A stretch of 46,028 nt of DNA from Rhodobacterales bacterium 32-67-9 (GCA_002280515.1 NCEA01000041.1:1-46028); one strand, 5' to 3'. Positions 23,820-32,429 are shown, numbered from the stretch's first letter. Notes: generated by a model from the sequence alone, not told the origin. Translations and numbers: made by a program.

Positions 23820-24479
23820 ATGACGCCGAAACTCGCCTTGCTGGAAGAATACGCCCTGATCGCCCGCGCCCTCGGCGCACCGCACCGCATGATGCTGCTG
23901 GAACAACTGGCGCAGGGCGAGCGGGGAGTCGAGGCGCTGGCAGAGAAGGTCGGAGTGACCGTGGCCAACTGCTCGCAGCATCTCCAACAGCTGCGTCGCG
24001 CGGGGCTGGTCACCAGTCGCCGGGCGGGAAAGGCCGTGATCTATCGGCTGACCGACGACAAGACGCTGGTGTTGATGGACCTTCTGGCGCGCATCGCACG
24101 ACAGAACCTGTCAGTGGTGGAAGAGATCCTTCAGGGCCTGTCCGAGGGTCAGCCGTCCGAAGCGATCACCCGCGCTGAACTTGCGGAACGGTTGCAGGAT
24201 GGTTCGGTCACAGTGCTGGACCTGAGGCCGGAAGACGAATTCGCCATGGGTCATATCCCCGGCGCAATACAGATCGACCTGAGAGATCTCGATAGGCTTG
24301 CAGGGCAACTCGACCCTGCCGCAGAGATCGTCGCCTATTGCCGTGGCCCCTATTGCGTCTACGCCCATCAGGCAGTCGCCGCTCTGCGTCAGCAGGGGCT
24401 TTACGCCCGGCGCCTTGACGGCGGCTTGCCGGAATGGCGGGCAGAGGGGCGGGCTGTTCAGGCGAACGCCCGGACATAA
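23820..24479 (+). CDS. ArsR-family regulator fused to a rhodanese domain
   Basis: The 219-residue protein has an ArsR winged helix at 10-95 (ALGAPHRMMLLEQL and VTVANCSQHLQQLRRAGLV) and a C-terminal rhodanese domain at about 112-212. The rhodanese loop is YCRGPYC, with Cys174 at the catalytic position. Cys51 in the recognition helix is the only other Cys of the DNA-binding half. The rhodanese domain probably accepts sulfane sulfur and passes the signal to the DNA-binding part. The target is likely the operator just upstream, governing the MBL/MFS operon and itself. Confidence 0.92.
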   Translation: MTPKLALLEEYALIARALGAPHRMMLLEQLAQGERGVEALAEKVGVTVANCSQHLQQLRRAGLVTSRRAGKAVIYRLTDDKTLVLMDLLARIARQNLSVVEEILQGLSEGQPSEAITRAELAERLQDGSVTVLDLRPEDEFAMGHIPGAIQIDLRDLDRLAGQLDPAAEIVAYCRGPYCVYAHQAVAALRQQGLYARRLDGGLPEWRAEGRAVQANART

Positions 24480-24527
24480 GGAGACCGTCCCGACCGACAC
24501 TTTTCGCAAGGACATGACTTCCCTGCA

Positions 24528-25055
24528 TCAACGCCGCCGGGCAAGCTCGCGATAAAGCGCCTCGCGGGTCACTCCCAGTTCTGCGGCAAGGTCCTGCCAG
24601 TGCCCCTTGTCCGGCAAAGCACGGCCTTCGCCCAACCAGGCATCGACCCGTTCCGACACCTTGCGCAGGGTGCGAATTTCGGCGCGCAACCGGGCGGCCT
24701 GAACCGACCGGGCCAGATGCGCGGCCCAGGCCTCGGCCAGCACCAGATCATCGCGCAGGGTCCGGCGGAACTCCTCGACTGGAAACAGGCGGACTGTGGC
24801 GGGTTCCGCCGCCTCGGCCCCGCAGTGATAGACTGCGGAATAGGCCGAGGCTTCGGCAAGCACATCACCCGGCCCCGCCGATTGCAGAATGACGTCCACC
24901 CCTTCAACGGTGCGGCGCAGCAGGCGAACCCGCCCTTCCGTGATCAGCGCCATCTGCAGGACCGGGTCGCCCGCAAAGAACAGCGCCTCACCAAGTTGCA
25001 GGCGGCGTTCTGTGGCCAATGGCAGGCTGAACAAGCGGGTGTGATCGACTGACAT
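24528..25055 (-). CDS. Crp/Fnr-family transcriptional regulator
   Basis: The protein of about 175 residues has a cyclic-nucleotide-binding-like beta barrel (LQLGEALFFAGDPVLQMALITEGRV) and a C-terminal helix-turn-helix, DLAAELGVTREALYRELARR. The N-terminus lacks the four cysteines of Fnr, so no iron-sulfur cluster is expected; the single Cys in VYHCGAEAA is isolated. ATG 25055 with AGGG close by and ATG 25067 with a G-run 8 bases upstream are both possible. It is divergent from the exported protein at 25123. The signal sensed is unknown. Confidence 0.85.
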   Translation of the reverse strand: MSVDHTRLFSLPLATERRLQLGEALFFAGDPVLQMALITEGRVRLLRRTVEGVDVILQSAGPGDVLAEASAYSAVYHCGAEAAEPATVRLFPVEEFRRTLRDDLVLAEAWAAHLARSVQAARLRAEIRTLRKVSERVDAWLGEGRALPDKGHWQDLAAELGVTREALYRELARRR

Positions 25056-25122
25056 GATCCCTATCATATGCCAGCCCCCCGGATCTGCGACAAGTGAAGG
25101 ATCATCAATTCAGGATCATCCC

Positions 25123-25698
25123 ATGCGTCTGACTACCTTTGCCGTCGCCCTTCTTCTGCCCACCGCCGCATTGGCCCAAGAGGCCGCCCCGATGGACCAT
25201 TCCAAGATGAATCACGCGGCGATGATGGCGATGTCGTCAGAGGCTCCGGCAGGCGTGACCGAGGTCGGACAATCCGCCTTTGCCGCCATCGCCCAGATCG
25301 TCGAAGTGCTGAATGCGGATCCCGCAACCGACTGGTCGAAGGTCGATATCGAGGCACTCCGGCAGCATCTGATCGACATGAACAATGTGACCCTGCGCGC
25401 GGAAGTGGCCGCGACGCCGACGTCGACTGGCGCACGTTTCACCGTCACCTCACCCAATCCAGAGGTCCAGGCCTCGATCCGCCGGATGGTCGTGGCCCAT
25501 GCGGCCACCATGAACGGCACCAGCGGCTGGACGATGGTTGCCGAGGAAGATCCCGCTGGCGCGATTCTGACGGTGTCAGGAACAAGCGACGATGCGATCA
25601 AGATCAACAGTCTAGGGTTCATCGGTGTGATGACACTTGGGATGCATCATCAGGCGCATCACCTGATGATCGCGACGGGGACCGGCCCGCACGACTAG
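25123..25698 (+). CDS. Exported protein with Met/His N-terminal motif
   Basis: The 191-residue protein has a clean signal peptide (residues 1-18, ending ALA-Q) and a short MDHSKMNHAAMMAM stretch that resembles copper-binding tails. A domain of about 150 residues follows with no family I recognise. It ends GMHHQAHHLMIATG, another His cluster. AGGA stands 8 bases before ATG 25123. The likely place is the periplasm, with copper binding suggested by composition. It is divergent from the Crp/Fnr gene. Confidence 0.7.
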   Translation: MRLTTFAVALLLPTAALAQEAAPMDHSKMNHAAMMAMSSEAPAGVTEVGQSAFAAIAQIVEVLNADPATDWSKVDIEALRQHLIDMNNVTLRAEVAATPTSTGARFTVTSPNPEVQASIRRMVVAHAATMNGTSGWTMVAEEDPAGAILTVSGTSDDAIKINSLGFIGVMTLGMHHQAHHLMIATGTGPHD

Positions 25699-25765
25699 AT
25701 ACCGATAGGCGTGGGGACCTAAACGGGATCGTAGATCCAGCCGAGCGCCCCCAGGCTAAACCCGG

Positions 25766-27604
25766 TCAGTCTTGTCTGCTACTGAGCCGCTGCGTTCTTG
25801 CTGCGTGCGAAAGCTTAGAGAACGCTGCCGCCGCCTGAACTATCGATTCGTTGAGTTGGCCGGGCTCAGAAAGCATCGACAGTTTCGCTGGAACCAAAGC
25901 AGGTGATTGTCCGGTTACCGTGGGCTTACCAGGTAGGAGCATGCTATTTCTTGCCCGATCAATCAGCCCAAACCACCGATCCTCATAATACCGCACGTGG
26001 CGCGCCCGGATCGGATACTGCCCTTCTGGCAGCACCAACACCTCATCCAACGGAAACCGCAGCAACTCGTTCGCAGAAATCAGGGGCCGCTCCTCTGACC
26101 GCCGGCTGACATTGGCACTGTCTTCCAGCGCCCGGATGCGCGACTGACTTTCAGTCACAGCCGTGACGGTCGACCGCCCGAGGGCGTTGGAAAGTACATC
26201 CGCTGTCCGGTCATCCTGCGGCGTCATGTAGATTTGCACCCCGGCGCCACCCTGCAGCGACCGTCGCCCCGTCTCACCATAGATGTCGTCCAGACCCGGA
26301 ATCGTCTGGGAGATGATAAAGAACCGCCCCCCGAAACTGCGGATCGTCTTGATCGAGGAGAGCACCAGCGGCTGCCGCCCAAGTTGGTCGAACTCGTCCA
26401 TCAGAAACATCACTGCATGTGGCTCGTCCGGACCAGGCTCCTTGCGCTGGAGCGAAGCGATGGCATCTGCGAAGAGGAGACGCACAAGCGGGGCGAGGGT
26501 TTTCAGGTGCTCGGGCTGGACGACGATGTAGAGGCTCTGCGGCCTGGCGCGGAACGTCGAGAAGTCGAAGTCGCTGGCCGAAGTGACCCGGTCAACCGCC
26601 GGGTCGTTCCAGAGTTCGAGGCCCGAGCCCTGGATCACCGAGACATAAGCGCCGAGGGTCTTCTCGGGGACATCGGCCATTTCGAGAAAGGTGCGCGAGA
26701 CGATCGGGATCTGCGTGTCCTCGGCAATGGTGGTGTAGGTCTTCTTCTTGTCGCCGCCACCGGCCATGAGTTCGCCGGCATAGCCGAGGGTCGGGCGGCG
26801 CTTTTCGATGGCGTAGAGGCAGGAGGCGATGAAGAGCCGCTTGCCAGCGTTGAAGAAGCTCTGCGCGCTTTCGCCTTCCGGGATGAGGAAAAGATCGGCC
26901 ATCGAGTTCAGCGCGGTGTATTGGCGCTCGGCCGAGGGCAGGGCCGCAATGCGGGCGAGGGGATTGAAGCGATGCGAGCCCCGTTCATCATCGAAGGGGG
27001 AGAAATACCAGATAGCATTCTTCAGCCCGTGCTGGCGGTGGATCGAGGTCTTGGCGAAGTTCTCGCCTTTCACGTCGAGGATGATGCCGGACCCTGTAAA
27101 ATGCAGAAGGTTCGGGATGACGAAGCCCACACCTTTGCCGCGACCGGTTGGCGCGATCATCATCGCATGCGGGAAACGGTCGGGCGGTGCCATTACGAAG
27201 GGGGCATCGGATTTCGGGGAGCCGAGCTTGCCGAAGATGAAGCCGTTCTGGTCGAGACTGCCGATCATCTTGTTGCGCTTCAGCTCGCGCCTGGTCTGGA
27301 AATGCGCGTCATCATACTGGTTGAGCCGCCCGCGATGGACGCCCGCGAGCCCGACCAGAGTAAGGGCAATCGTCACCGCACCGGTGATGATCAGCGCGCC
27401 CTGCAAGGTGGCGGGGCGCGCTTCCAGGTCGGCCCAAGGATAGCGGAGGAACCAGAGGCCCAAGGGGCTGAGCGTTTCGAGGTTCTCGCGAAAAGCCACG
27501 ATGACATAGACGGTGGCCAGCATACCGCCGATATAGAGGCCGGTCACCAGACCCAAGGCAACAGCGAGCGGATACCGCCAGGCGGATTCAAGGTTCGAAA
27601 GCAT
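25766..27604 (-). CDS. traG: VirD4/TraG-type conjugative coupling protein
   Basis: The 612-residue protein has two N-terminal transmembrane helices (about 12-38 and 66-88). Walker A is APTGRGKGVG (151-160) and Walker B is MDEFDQLG (near 402). Coupling proteins are hexameric ATPases that bring the relaxase-DNA complex to the type IV secretion channel. ATG 27604 starts just before the first helix, with AGAGG about 9 bases upstream. It follows the relaxase gene by 13 bases. No other secretion-channel genes are in view. The symbol is by family. Confidence 0.92.
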   Translation of the reverse strand: MLSNLESAWRYPLAVALGLVTGLYIGGMLATVYVIVAFRENLETLSPLGLWFLRYPWADLEARPATLQGALIITGAVTIALTLVGLAGVHRGRLNQYDDAHFQTRRELKRNKMIGSLDQNGFIFGKLGSPKSDAPFVMAPPDRFPHAMMIAPTGRGKGVGFVIPNLLHFTGSGIILDVKGENFAKTSIHRQHGLKNAIWYFSPFDDERGSHRFNPLARIAALPSAERQYTALNSMADLFLIPEGESAQSFFNAGKRLFIASCLYAIEKRRPTLGYAGELMAGGGDKKKTYTTIAEDTQIPIVSRTFLEMADVPEKTLGAYVSVIQGSGLELWNDPAVDRVTSASDFDFSTFRARPQSLYIVVQPEHLKTLAPLVRLLFADAIASLQRKEPGPDEPHAVMFLMDEFDQLGRQPLVLSSIKTIRSFGGRFFIISQTIPGLDDIYGETGRRSLQGGAGVQIYMTPQDDRTADVLSNALGRSTVTAVTESQSRIRALEDSANVSRRSEERPLISANELLRFPLDEVLVLPEGQYPIRARHVRYYEDRWFGLIDRARNSMLLPGKPTVTGQSPALVPAKLSMLSEPGQLNESIVQAAAAFSKLSHAARTQRLSSRQD

Positions 27605-27617
27605 GGCTGGGTTTCCT

Positions 27618-29492
27618 CTAAAGTTCGTGGCCCAGATCGCGCTCGAGGCCGCGCTCACGCTGACCGAGGTCAGCCGCCCTTGCCTGGCTGCGCGCCAGAT
27701 CGGCCCAATGCCCGACGGTGCCGGACTGGCCAAGGTCGCCCTCGTTCTTCAACTCGTGGGCAACCGCAGCCCGCAGAGCAGGATCGCGGACTTGTTCAGC
27801 GAGAGGCCCGAGATCACCGGATCGCACGCGCTCCAGATCTTCCGGCCGCAAGCTCTCCTGCATCCGATCGACGATGGCTTCCAATGCCGGAACTTCGGAC
27901 AGCCGGAGATGTCGGTCGGCGGAGAGCATCTGCTCGCGCGCGACGGCCTCGGTCAACTCGGGCCCGAGATTGAAGGTTGCGAGTTCTGCCCGAACCTCCT
28001 GGCCGAGCGCGCGCTCTGTCTCCATCCAGAACACCTTCTGCATGGTGTTCGGCTGTTCGGCGATCCAACTTGCCCGCTGGCCTTCGCTGCGTTCGGCCAG
28101 GTTGAAGCGGGCGGCCATTTCTTCGACGGAGGTGCCCGCGATGCGAAGCTCGTCTTCCCGGATCGAGAACAGCGCCGTCAAGCGTTCGGCGATCTCGTCG
28201 CGAACATGCGCGAGCGTGGCGCGCAGACCCTCATCAAGCGAGATGCCGTCGGTCATGCCATGATCCAACCGTGCCAGAGAAGCGAGGGTCGGATTGTGAT
28301 AGGGATCGGCACTGCGCTCGGCAACTCGGGCGTGTTCCGCTAGCAGCAGATTGTCAGGCGCAAGTTTCAGCGAGGCGCGCGCCTGATCAGCAAAGCTGCG
28401 CTCGAGTTCCACCCGCTCGGCCGAGGGCTCCATCGCCCGAATTGCCTCCCAGGCCTCGGTGGCGGAGGCGATCATCTCCGCCCGCGCCGTCTCGATCCGG
28501 GCAGCGGCATCGCCCTCGGCGTGAAGGGTGGCATCGGGCATCTGGGGAACTCCTTGTCTTAAAGCGGAAGCGGACGCGCCGAGCGCTGCGGCAAGGCGGG
28601 TCATGAAACTTGTGGCGCTTGGTTCAGCGCCGGAGGCTGAGGCGAGGCCCGCGATGTGGCCCAGCTCGTCATAGTCGCGGGCAAAGCCCTGTAACGCATC
28701 GAGCCTGCGCGCCCGCTCACCATCTGACATCGGCGGCGGGGGAGGTGGCGTGGTCTTGCCGGACGCATGGGCGGCGCGCATCTCGGTTTCTCGTGGAGCG
28801 TTTTCGATCAGCCCGCGTGACAGCCGTGTCGAGGCGACGATGTTCAATCCATGTTCCTGAGAGATCTCGGCGTGCAGCTCGCGCATGACGTCGAAATTCA
28901 ACGCAGCATGGCGACAGATCGACATGAAACGGCCCTGCTCAATGCCATGTTTGTCCACCACGAAATGCGCGTGCAGATGGTCGGTGTCCTTGTGCAGCGC
29001 CGCGACGTAGCGCCAGACATCACCAAACTCGCCCGAACCAAAGACCGCTTGCCCCCAGTCCCGGGCGACAGCCTCTGCGCGTTCGGCATCCACGCCGCGT
29101 GGAAAGCTCAGGATGATGTGGTCGGTATGGCCGCGCTTCGGCGCGCCATTCCAGGTCGACGACCAGGTCTGGGCAATCCGGCCGGTGCGCTCTGGATCGA
29201 AGTCGCGGTCATAACCCGCGAGATTGCACCAGGTGCTCTGCACACCCTCTTCCCGGGCGACGTAGTCCAGAAGCCGTTTCAACTCTTGCGGCGTGCGAGT
29301 ACTGCCACCCACGATACGCTTGACGACCGATTGCCAGCTGCGCGGCGCGGTGGCATTGCGCAGAAGCGCCCGCGAGCGGCGCTCCTTCGGCAATCCAAGG
29401 CGACCTTCGGCCGCGCCGCTGCCCGGCCGACCCCGGCGCTTGCCATCAAGCACATGGCCCAGAACCAGATCTTCAACGCTCGCGCGGGTCAT
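27618..29492 (-). CDS. Conjugative relaxase/mobilisation nuclease
   Basis: The 624-residue protein has its relaxase domain in the first 240 residues. The metal-binding HxDxxHxHxH-type motif is HKDTDHLHAHFVVDKHG (from 167), preceded by HTDHIILSFPRGVD. The long C-terminal half is helical and Glu/Ala-rich, with a possible role in partner binding. A Pro run (TTPPPPPPMSDGE, near 255) separates the two. Relaxases nick oriT and stay bound to the strand. It overlaps the MobC-like gene by 4 bases and precedes the coupling protein. Confidence 0.92.
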   Translation of the reverse strand: MTRASVEDLVLGHVLDGKRRGRPGSGAAEGRLGLPKERRSRALLRNATAPRSWQSVVKRIVGGSTRTPQELKRLLDYVAREEGVQSTWCNLAGYDRDFDPERTGRIAQTWSSTWNGAPKRGHTDHIILSFPRGVDAERAEAVARDWGQAVFGSGEFGDVWRYVAALHKDTDHLHAHFVVDKHGIEQGRFMSICRHAALNFDVMRELHAEISQEHGLNIVASTRLSRGLIENAPRETEMRAAHASGKTTPPPPPPMSDGERARRLDALQGFARDYDELGHIAGLASASGAEPSATSFMTRLAAALGASASALRQGVPQMPDATLHAEGDAAARIETARAEMIASATEAWEAIRAMEPSAERVELERSFADQARASLKLAPDNLLLAEHARVAERSADPYHNPTLASLARLDHGMTDGISLDEGLRATLAHVRDEIAERLTALFSIREDELRIAGTSVEEMAARFNLAERSEGQRASWIAEQPNTMQKVFWMETERALGQEVRAELATFNLGPELTEAVAREQMLSADRHLRLSEVPALEAIVDRMQESLRPEDLERVRSGDLGPLAEQVRDPALRAAVAHELKNEGDLGQSGTVGHWADLARSQARAADLGQRERGLERDLGHEL

Positions 29493-30031
29493 TTGGCTGC
29501 CGCCTTTGCCTGAACCACGACGGGATCAAAGCTGGCACGCCCCTGCGCCTCGGCGATAAGACCCACGACTTCGTCGACCAGATCATCGACCCGCGCCGCG
29601 ACTTTGCGGACAAGGGCCGCATCCCCTGCCTTCCAGTGCAAACGACCCACGGCCCCGAGGCGGGCCAGCTGGTTGAGGTTGTTGCCCACCGCCGCGAGAT
29701 CGCGCCGGGCGGCAGCAATCGCCTCGATCTCTGGTGACTGCAGGGCAAGAAGGCTGGTTGCCTGTCTGACAAGATGCCTGATTGCCTCGGAAACCGTCAG
29801 GTCGGTTGACCGGATAGCCGCCAGCAAATGTGCATGTTCGGCCTCGGTCACCCGGAAGTTCAGCTTCACCGCCAGTCGGGTTCCGTCCTGGCGGTCCAGA
29901 TCCGCCTTCACCCGTGATACCGTCTGGCGATGCCGACCAAGGCCGCGCGCCACGGTTCCGACGGTCTCGCCAGCGGCGAGGCGTGCCCGGATCCGGTCGC
30001 GGTCATCATCGGAGAGGCGTGAACCATTCAT
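29489..30031 (-). CDS. mobC: MobC-like relaxosome accessory protein
   Basis: The 180-residue protein begins with a helix-turn-helix-like part (DDDRDRIRARLAAGETVGTVARGLGRHRQTVSRVK) and continues with the MobC pattern LNFRVTEAEHAHLLAAI and DLAAVGNNLNQLARLG. MobC proteins bind near oriT and help the relaxase open the DNA. The N-terminal recognition helix on a MobC core is a less usual arrangement. The gene reads away from the large non-coding region that holds the oriT candidate. Symbol by family. Confidence 0.85.
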   Translation of the reverse strand: MNGSRLSDDDRDRIRARLAAGETVGTVARGLGRHRQTVSRVKADLDRQDGTRLAVKLNFRVTEAEHAHLLAAIRSTDLTVSEAIRHLVRQATSLLALQSPEIEAIAAARRDLAAVGNNLNQLARLGAVGRLHWKAGDAALVRKVAARVDDLVDEVVGLIAEAQGRASFDPVVVQAKAAAK

Positions 30032-30096
30032 GTTGTCGTTACACCATTATCAGCGTCGCAGCACCCGTGTACCACAGGTCGCCTTTCCAGCCAACC

Positions 30097-30166
30097 GTCC
30101 TCACCGGCCGGTTTCCGCTCCTCCGAAGAGGAGCCCGCCCGCGGAAACCGGACAGCCGGTGAGGAC
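30097..30166. other. Candidate oriT: large nested inverted repeat
   Basis: Outer arms GTCCTCACCGGC (30097-30108) and GCCGGTGAGGAC (30155-30166), middle arms CGGTTTCCGC (30109-30118) and GCGGAAACCG (30141-30150), and an inner TCCTC-CGAA-GAGGA hairpin (30119-30132) make a 27-pair structure with a 4-base bulge. It lies 66 bases from the mobC start. Position and structure fit an origin of transfer; no nick site is assigned. Confidence 0.6.
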
Positions 30167-30183
30167 TCCATATGGCGTCAGGG

Positions 30184-30204
30184 GTCGGCGGCTCGCCCGC
30201 CGAC
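30184..30204. repeat. Second hairpin next to oriT candidate
   Basis: GTCGGCGG and CCGCCGAC form a perfect 8-base stem with a 5-base loop, 17 bases beyond the large nested repeat. It could be part of the same transfer origin. Confidence 0.55.
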
Positions 30205-30478
30205 AGACCGCCCTGCGCCCGGCCATCAGGCCTCCTGTTGCAGCGAGCCCGCCGGGTGAGCGCGTTGATTTTGTGCGGTTTTCTACGTCATGGGGCGACG
30301 GCGAGCTCATCGGCGGGCGTGTCTTCAGATATCAGCCGATGGCAATTTGCCGGGAAGGAGGGAGGGTGGAATGGCGCCCGAGTTCTGGATCGTCCTCGGC
30401 AGTTCGCGTCCAAGGCCGAGCTGGCAAGCGGGCGCGCGGTCAGGCCATCTGCGCCTCGAGCCGAGGGTTTTGGACCGC

Positions 30479-30542
30479 CCCATGCGAACAGGCGGACGGG
30501 CAGGTAGGCAGACATGCAAACAGGCAACCAGGCGGGCAGGCG
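30479..30542 (+). repeat. Eight phased 8-base repeats, array 1
   Basis: Eight contiguous octamers follow the loose consensus NNCAGGCA/G: CCCATGCG, AACAGGCG, GACGGGCA, GGTAGGCA, GACATGCA, AACAGGCA, ACCAGGCG, GGCAGGCG. Such arrays upstream of parA may be protein-binding sites (iteron- or parS-like). Confidence 0.65.
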
Positions 30543-30638
30543 GCCTGTCGCCTTGCGCTGCTGCCCGTCCTGCCGACAGTCATTCAGGCAGGTTGGCCGC
30601 CGGTCAAACGGGTTAACTGGCAACGGGTTTTCCATGCC

Positions 30639-30678
30639 GACAGGCAAACATGCAAACAGGCAACGAGGCGAAAAGGCA
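30639..30678 (+). repeat. Five phased 8-base repeats, array 2
   Basis: Five contiguous octamers of the same type: GACAGGCA, AACATGCA, AACAGGCA, ACGAGGCG, AAAAGGCA. The 17-base word ACATGCAAACAGGCAAC occurs in both arrays (30512 and 30648), showing common origin. Confidence 0.65.
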
Positions 30679-30969
30679 GGCTGTTCGGCCTATTCGAAAG
30701 GACAGGAAAGTGCCCGGGCGGCGCAGCCTGTGGCTAACCCGCAGATATCGTCAACAAAGATGAATGTTTGGGCAGAACTCGTGCAACCGCAGGCATAAGG
30801 CATTTGACGTTCTCACAACCCTATGCCTAAAGAGCGGCGCGGAAACTGGAGAAATACGCGCCGAACCAATGGGTTCGGACGGAAAGTTTGGATTTCGGCG
30901 GGTTCGTTTTGCGCTGCTTCGGCGCGGCCCGGTCATGGGAAGGTGTAGTGATTTCGAAGGGTCGGTTGC

Positions 30970-31734
30970 ATGCAAGTTATTACCATCGTCCAGACAAAGG
31001 GGGGCAGCGGCAAGACCACCGCCGCCATGCTTCTCGCCTCGGCAGCACTCGATGCCGGACGGCGCATCACGCTCATAGATGGCGACGTGAACGCCCAGCT
31101 TGGCCGCTGGCGCGACAGTTTCGAACTGGCCGCTTGGGATTCCGTCAAGAAGCCCGCCTGGCCGGAGACCTTGTCGATCCTGTTGCCGCCGGAAACCGTC
31201 GAAGGGTTGCTTGCGCTCCTTGAAGAGGAAGAGGCCAGGGGCGTCGATCTGGTCGTCATCGACACGCGACCGGGCACCCATACGGACACGGAAGACTTCT
31301 GTCTGATCTCGGACATGGTGCTGATCCCGGCACGGCCGGTCTTTGCTGAATGGGAGATGACGCACCGCGCCGTCCTCTGGATGGACGATTTGCGCGCCTC
31401 AATCGCCGCAGGCGAGCGCTTTCCCGCAGTTCGGGTTCTGGTGATGGATGCGGGTCCGAAGATCATCGATGCCGCCACACGGGAAGGGGGCCTCAGCCTC
31501 CTGCCCAAGCGCGATCAGGATGTCCTTATGGAAATCCTGCGGCTCGACCATCTCGATGTGATCGTGCCGCATTCGAAGATCCTCGAACAGTTGGGCTTTC
31601 ACGGCCCGCTTGGACCGGCTGCGGCGGCCAATGCCCGCGCACCGGGCGGCAGGCTGATCGCAGATGCAATCTCCCGCCAGCTCGAAGTGGCTCGGCTGAT
31701 CCTCGCCGGAGTCGATGAGGTGGTTCTCGATTGA
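30970..31734 (+). CDS. ParA/VirC1-like ATPase
   Basis: The 254-residue protein has the deviant Walker A motif KGGSGKTT (10-17), a switch region DGDVNAQL and VVIDTRPG as Walker B, as in ParA/MinD ATPases. VirC1 of Agrobacterium is a ParA relative that helps recruit relaxosomes to the secretion channel. Here the neighbouring relaxase genes and the short partner downstream make VirC1-like or plasmid partition roles both possible. ATG 30970 has AAGGG 8 bases upstream. The repeat arrays lie in front of it. Confidence 0.88.
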   Translation: MQVITIVQTKGGSGKTTAAMLLASAALDAGRRITLIDGDVNAQLGRWRDSFELAAWDSVKKPAWPETLSILLPPETVEGLLALLEEEEARGVDLVVIDTRPGTHTDTEDFCLISDMVLIPARPVFAEWEMTHRAVLWMDDLRASIAAGERFPAVRVLVMDAGPKIIDAATREGGLSLLPKRDQDVLMEILRLDHLDVIVPHSKILEQLGFHGPLGPAAAANARAPGGRLIADAISRQLEVARLILAGVDEVVLD

Positions 31735-32390
31735 GCCGCTTCCGTATTCCACCGCGCATCGCCCCTTCGCCTGCAGCCGAAGAACCCGGGCAGCAAAACG
31801 CCATCGCCCGCCTTCGCTCGTCCCGCGAAGCACAATCGCGCCTTCTGGCCGAACGCCGAGGTGAGGCCGCAGTTAGTGACGACGAAATCGGGCGCTCCGA
31901 TCCTTCTTCGACCGTCGTTCAAGCGGGGGCGGCAGGAGATCCCGGGAAGAGGGAAGGGGAGGCGGATCGGTCGGTTTCAGCTAGGGCGACGGTCGCGTCT
32001 GCGGCCGAAGTCAAGAAGGTGAAGCTGGTTCTGCTTTATCGCCTGCCACTGACTCTTGAGCCAGACCTGGCCGGCATTGCCGCGCGGGATGGGGTCTCGA
32101 TGGAATACGTTCTGGGCGCACTTGCCCGAGAGGGCCGCGAACGGCTGAGAAACCTGGCCGGCGAGGAAGATATCAGACCGCTCACAGCGGAGGCCAAAGG
32201 CTTCGATCGCTTGACAGAGGGCGTCAAGGTCATCGGCAATCCGATGACGGTTTATGTTCGCCCCGAAGCGCTTGAGGCCATGCATCGGTCAGCGGGAGAC
32301 CCCTGGTGTTCGCTGCCGCGCGCGACGGTTGTTGGCGGCTACTTCACGGCCATCGTGGCGCGCCTGATCAAGGCGCGCCGGGCCGGGTAG
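31731..32390 (+). CDS. Partner of ParA-like protein, possibly VirC2-like
   Basis: The 219-residue protein overlaps the ParA-like gene by 4 bases. The first 95 residues are disordered and charged. The C-terminal part (PMTVYVRPEALEAMHRSAGD and following) looks like a short beta strand plus helices, compatible with a ribbon-helix-helix DNA-binding fold. In virC operons such a protein (VirC2) follows VirC1; in partition systems a ParB-like or small RHH protein would. I cannot tell which by motif, so the name is inferred from order. Confidence 0.55.
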   Translation: MSRFRIPPRIAPSPAAEEPGQQNAIARLRSSREAQSRLLAERRGEAAVSDDEIGRSDPSSTVVQAGAAGDPGKREGEADRSVSARATVASAAEVKKVKLVLLYRLPLTLEPDLAGIAARDGVSMEYVLGALAREGRERLRNLAGEEDIRPLTAEAKGFDRLTEGVKVIGNPMTVYVRPEALEAMHRSAGDPWCSLPRATVVGGYFTAIVARLIKARRAG

Positions 32391-32429
32391 ACCTTAACGA
32401 TGCAGAGTAGGAATTGGATGCGCCCGGGG

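Larger units (their letters stand above)
30032..30969. other. Non-coding mobilisation/partition region
   Basis: About 940 bases without a supportable gene lie between the divergent mobC-like and parA-like genes. They hold the nested hairpin and second hairpin described below, two arrays of phased 8-base repeats, and the parA promoter region. Open frames through it have unnatural Arg/Gly/Gln-rich content. Confidence 0.7.

Noticed and set aside
24528-25055. Oxygen-sensing Fnr
   Set aside because: The cysteines for the iron-sulfur cluster are missing.
26234-27973. Plus-strand frame of 579 codons over the coupling protein
   Set aside because: Shadow of the VirD4/TraG gene; no motif of its own.
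30479-30678. CRISPR array
   Set aside because: Repeat units are 8 bases and contiguous, with no spacers and no cas genes nearby.
29604-30737. Plus-strand frame of 377 codons over mobC and the oriT region
   Set aside because: Arg/Ser/Pro-rich; it crosses the nested hairpin and repeat arrays and has no ribosome site.
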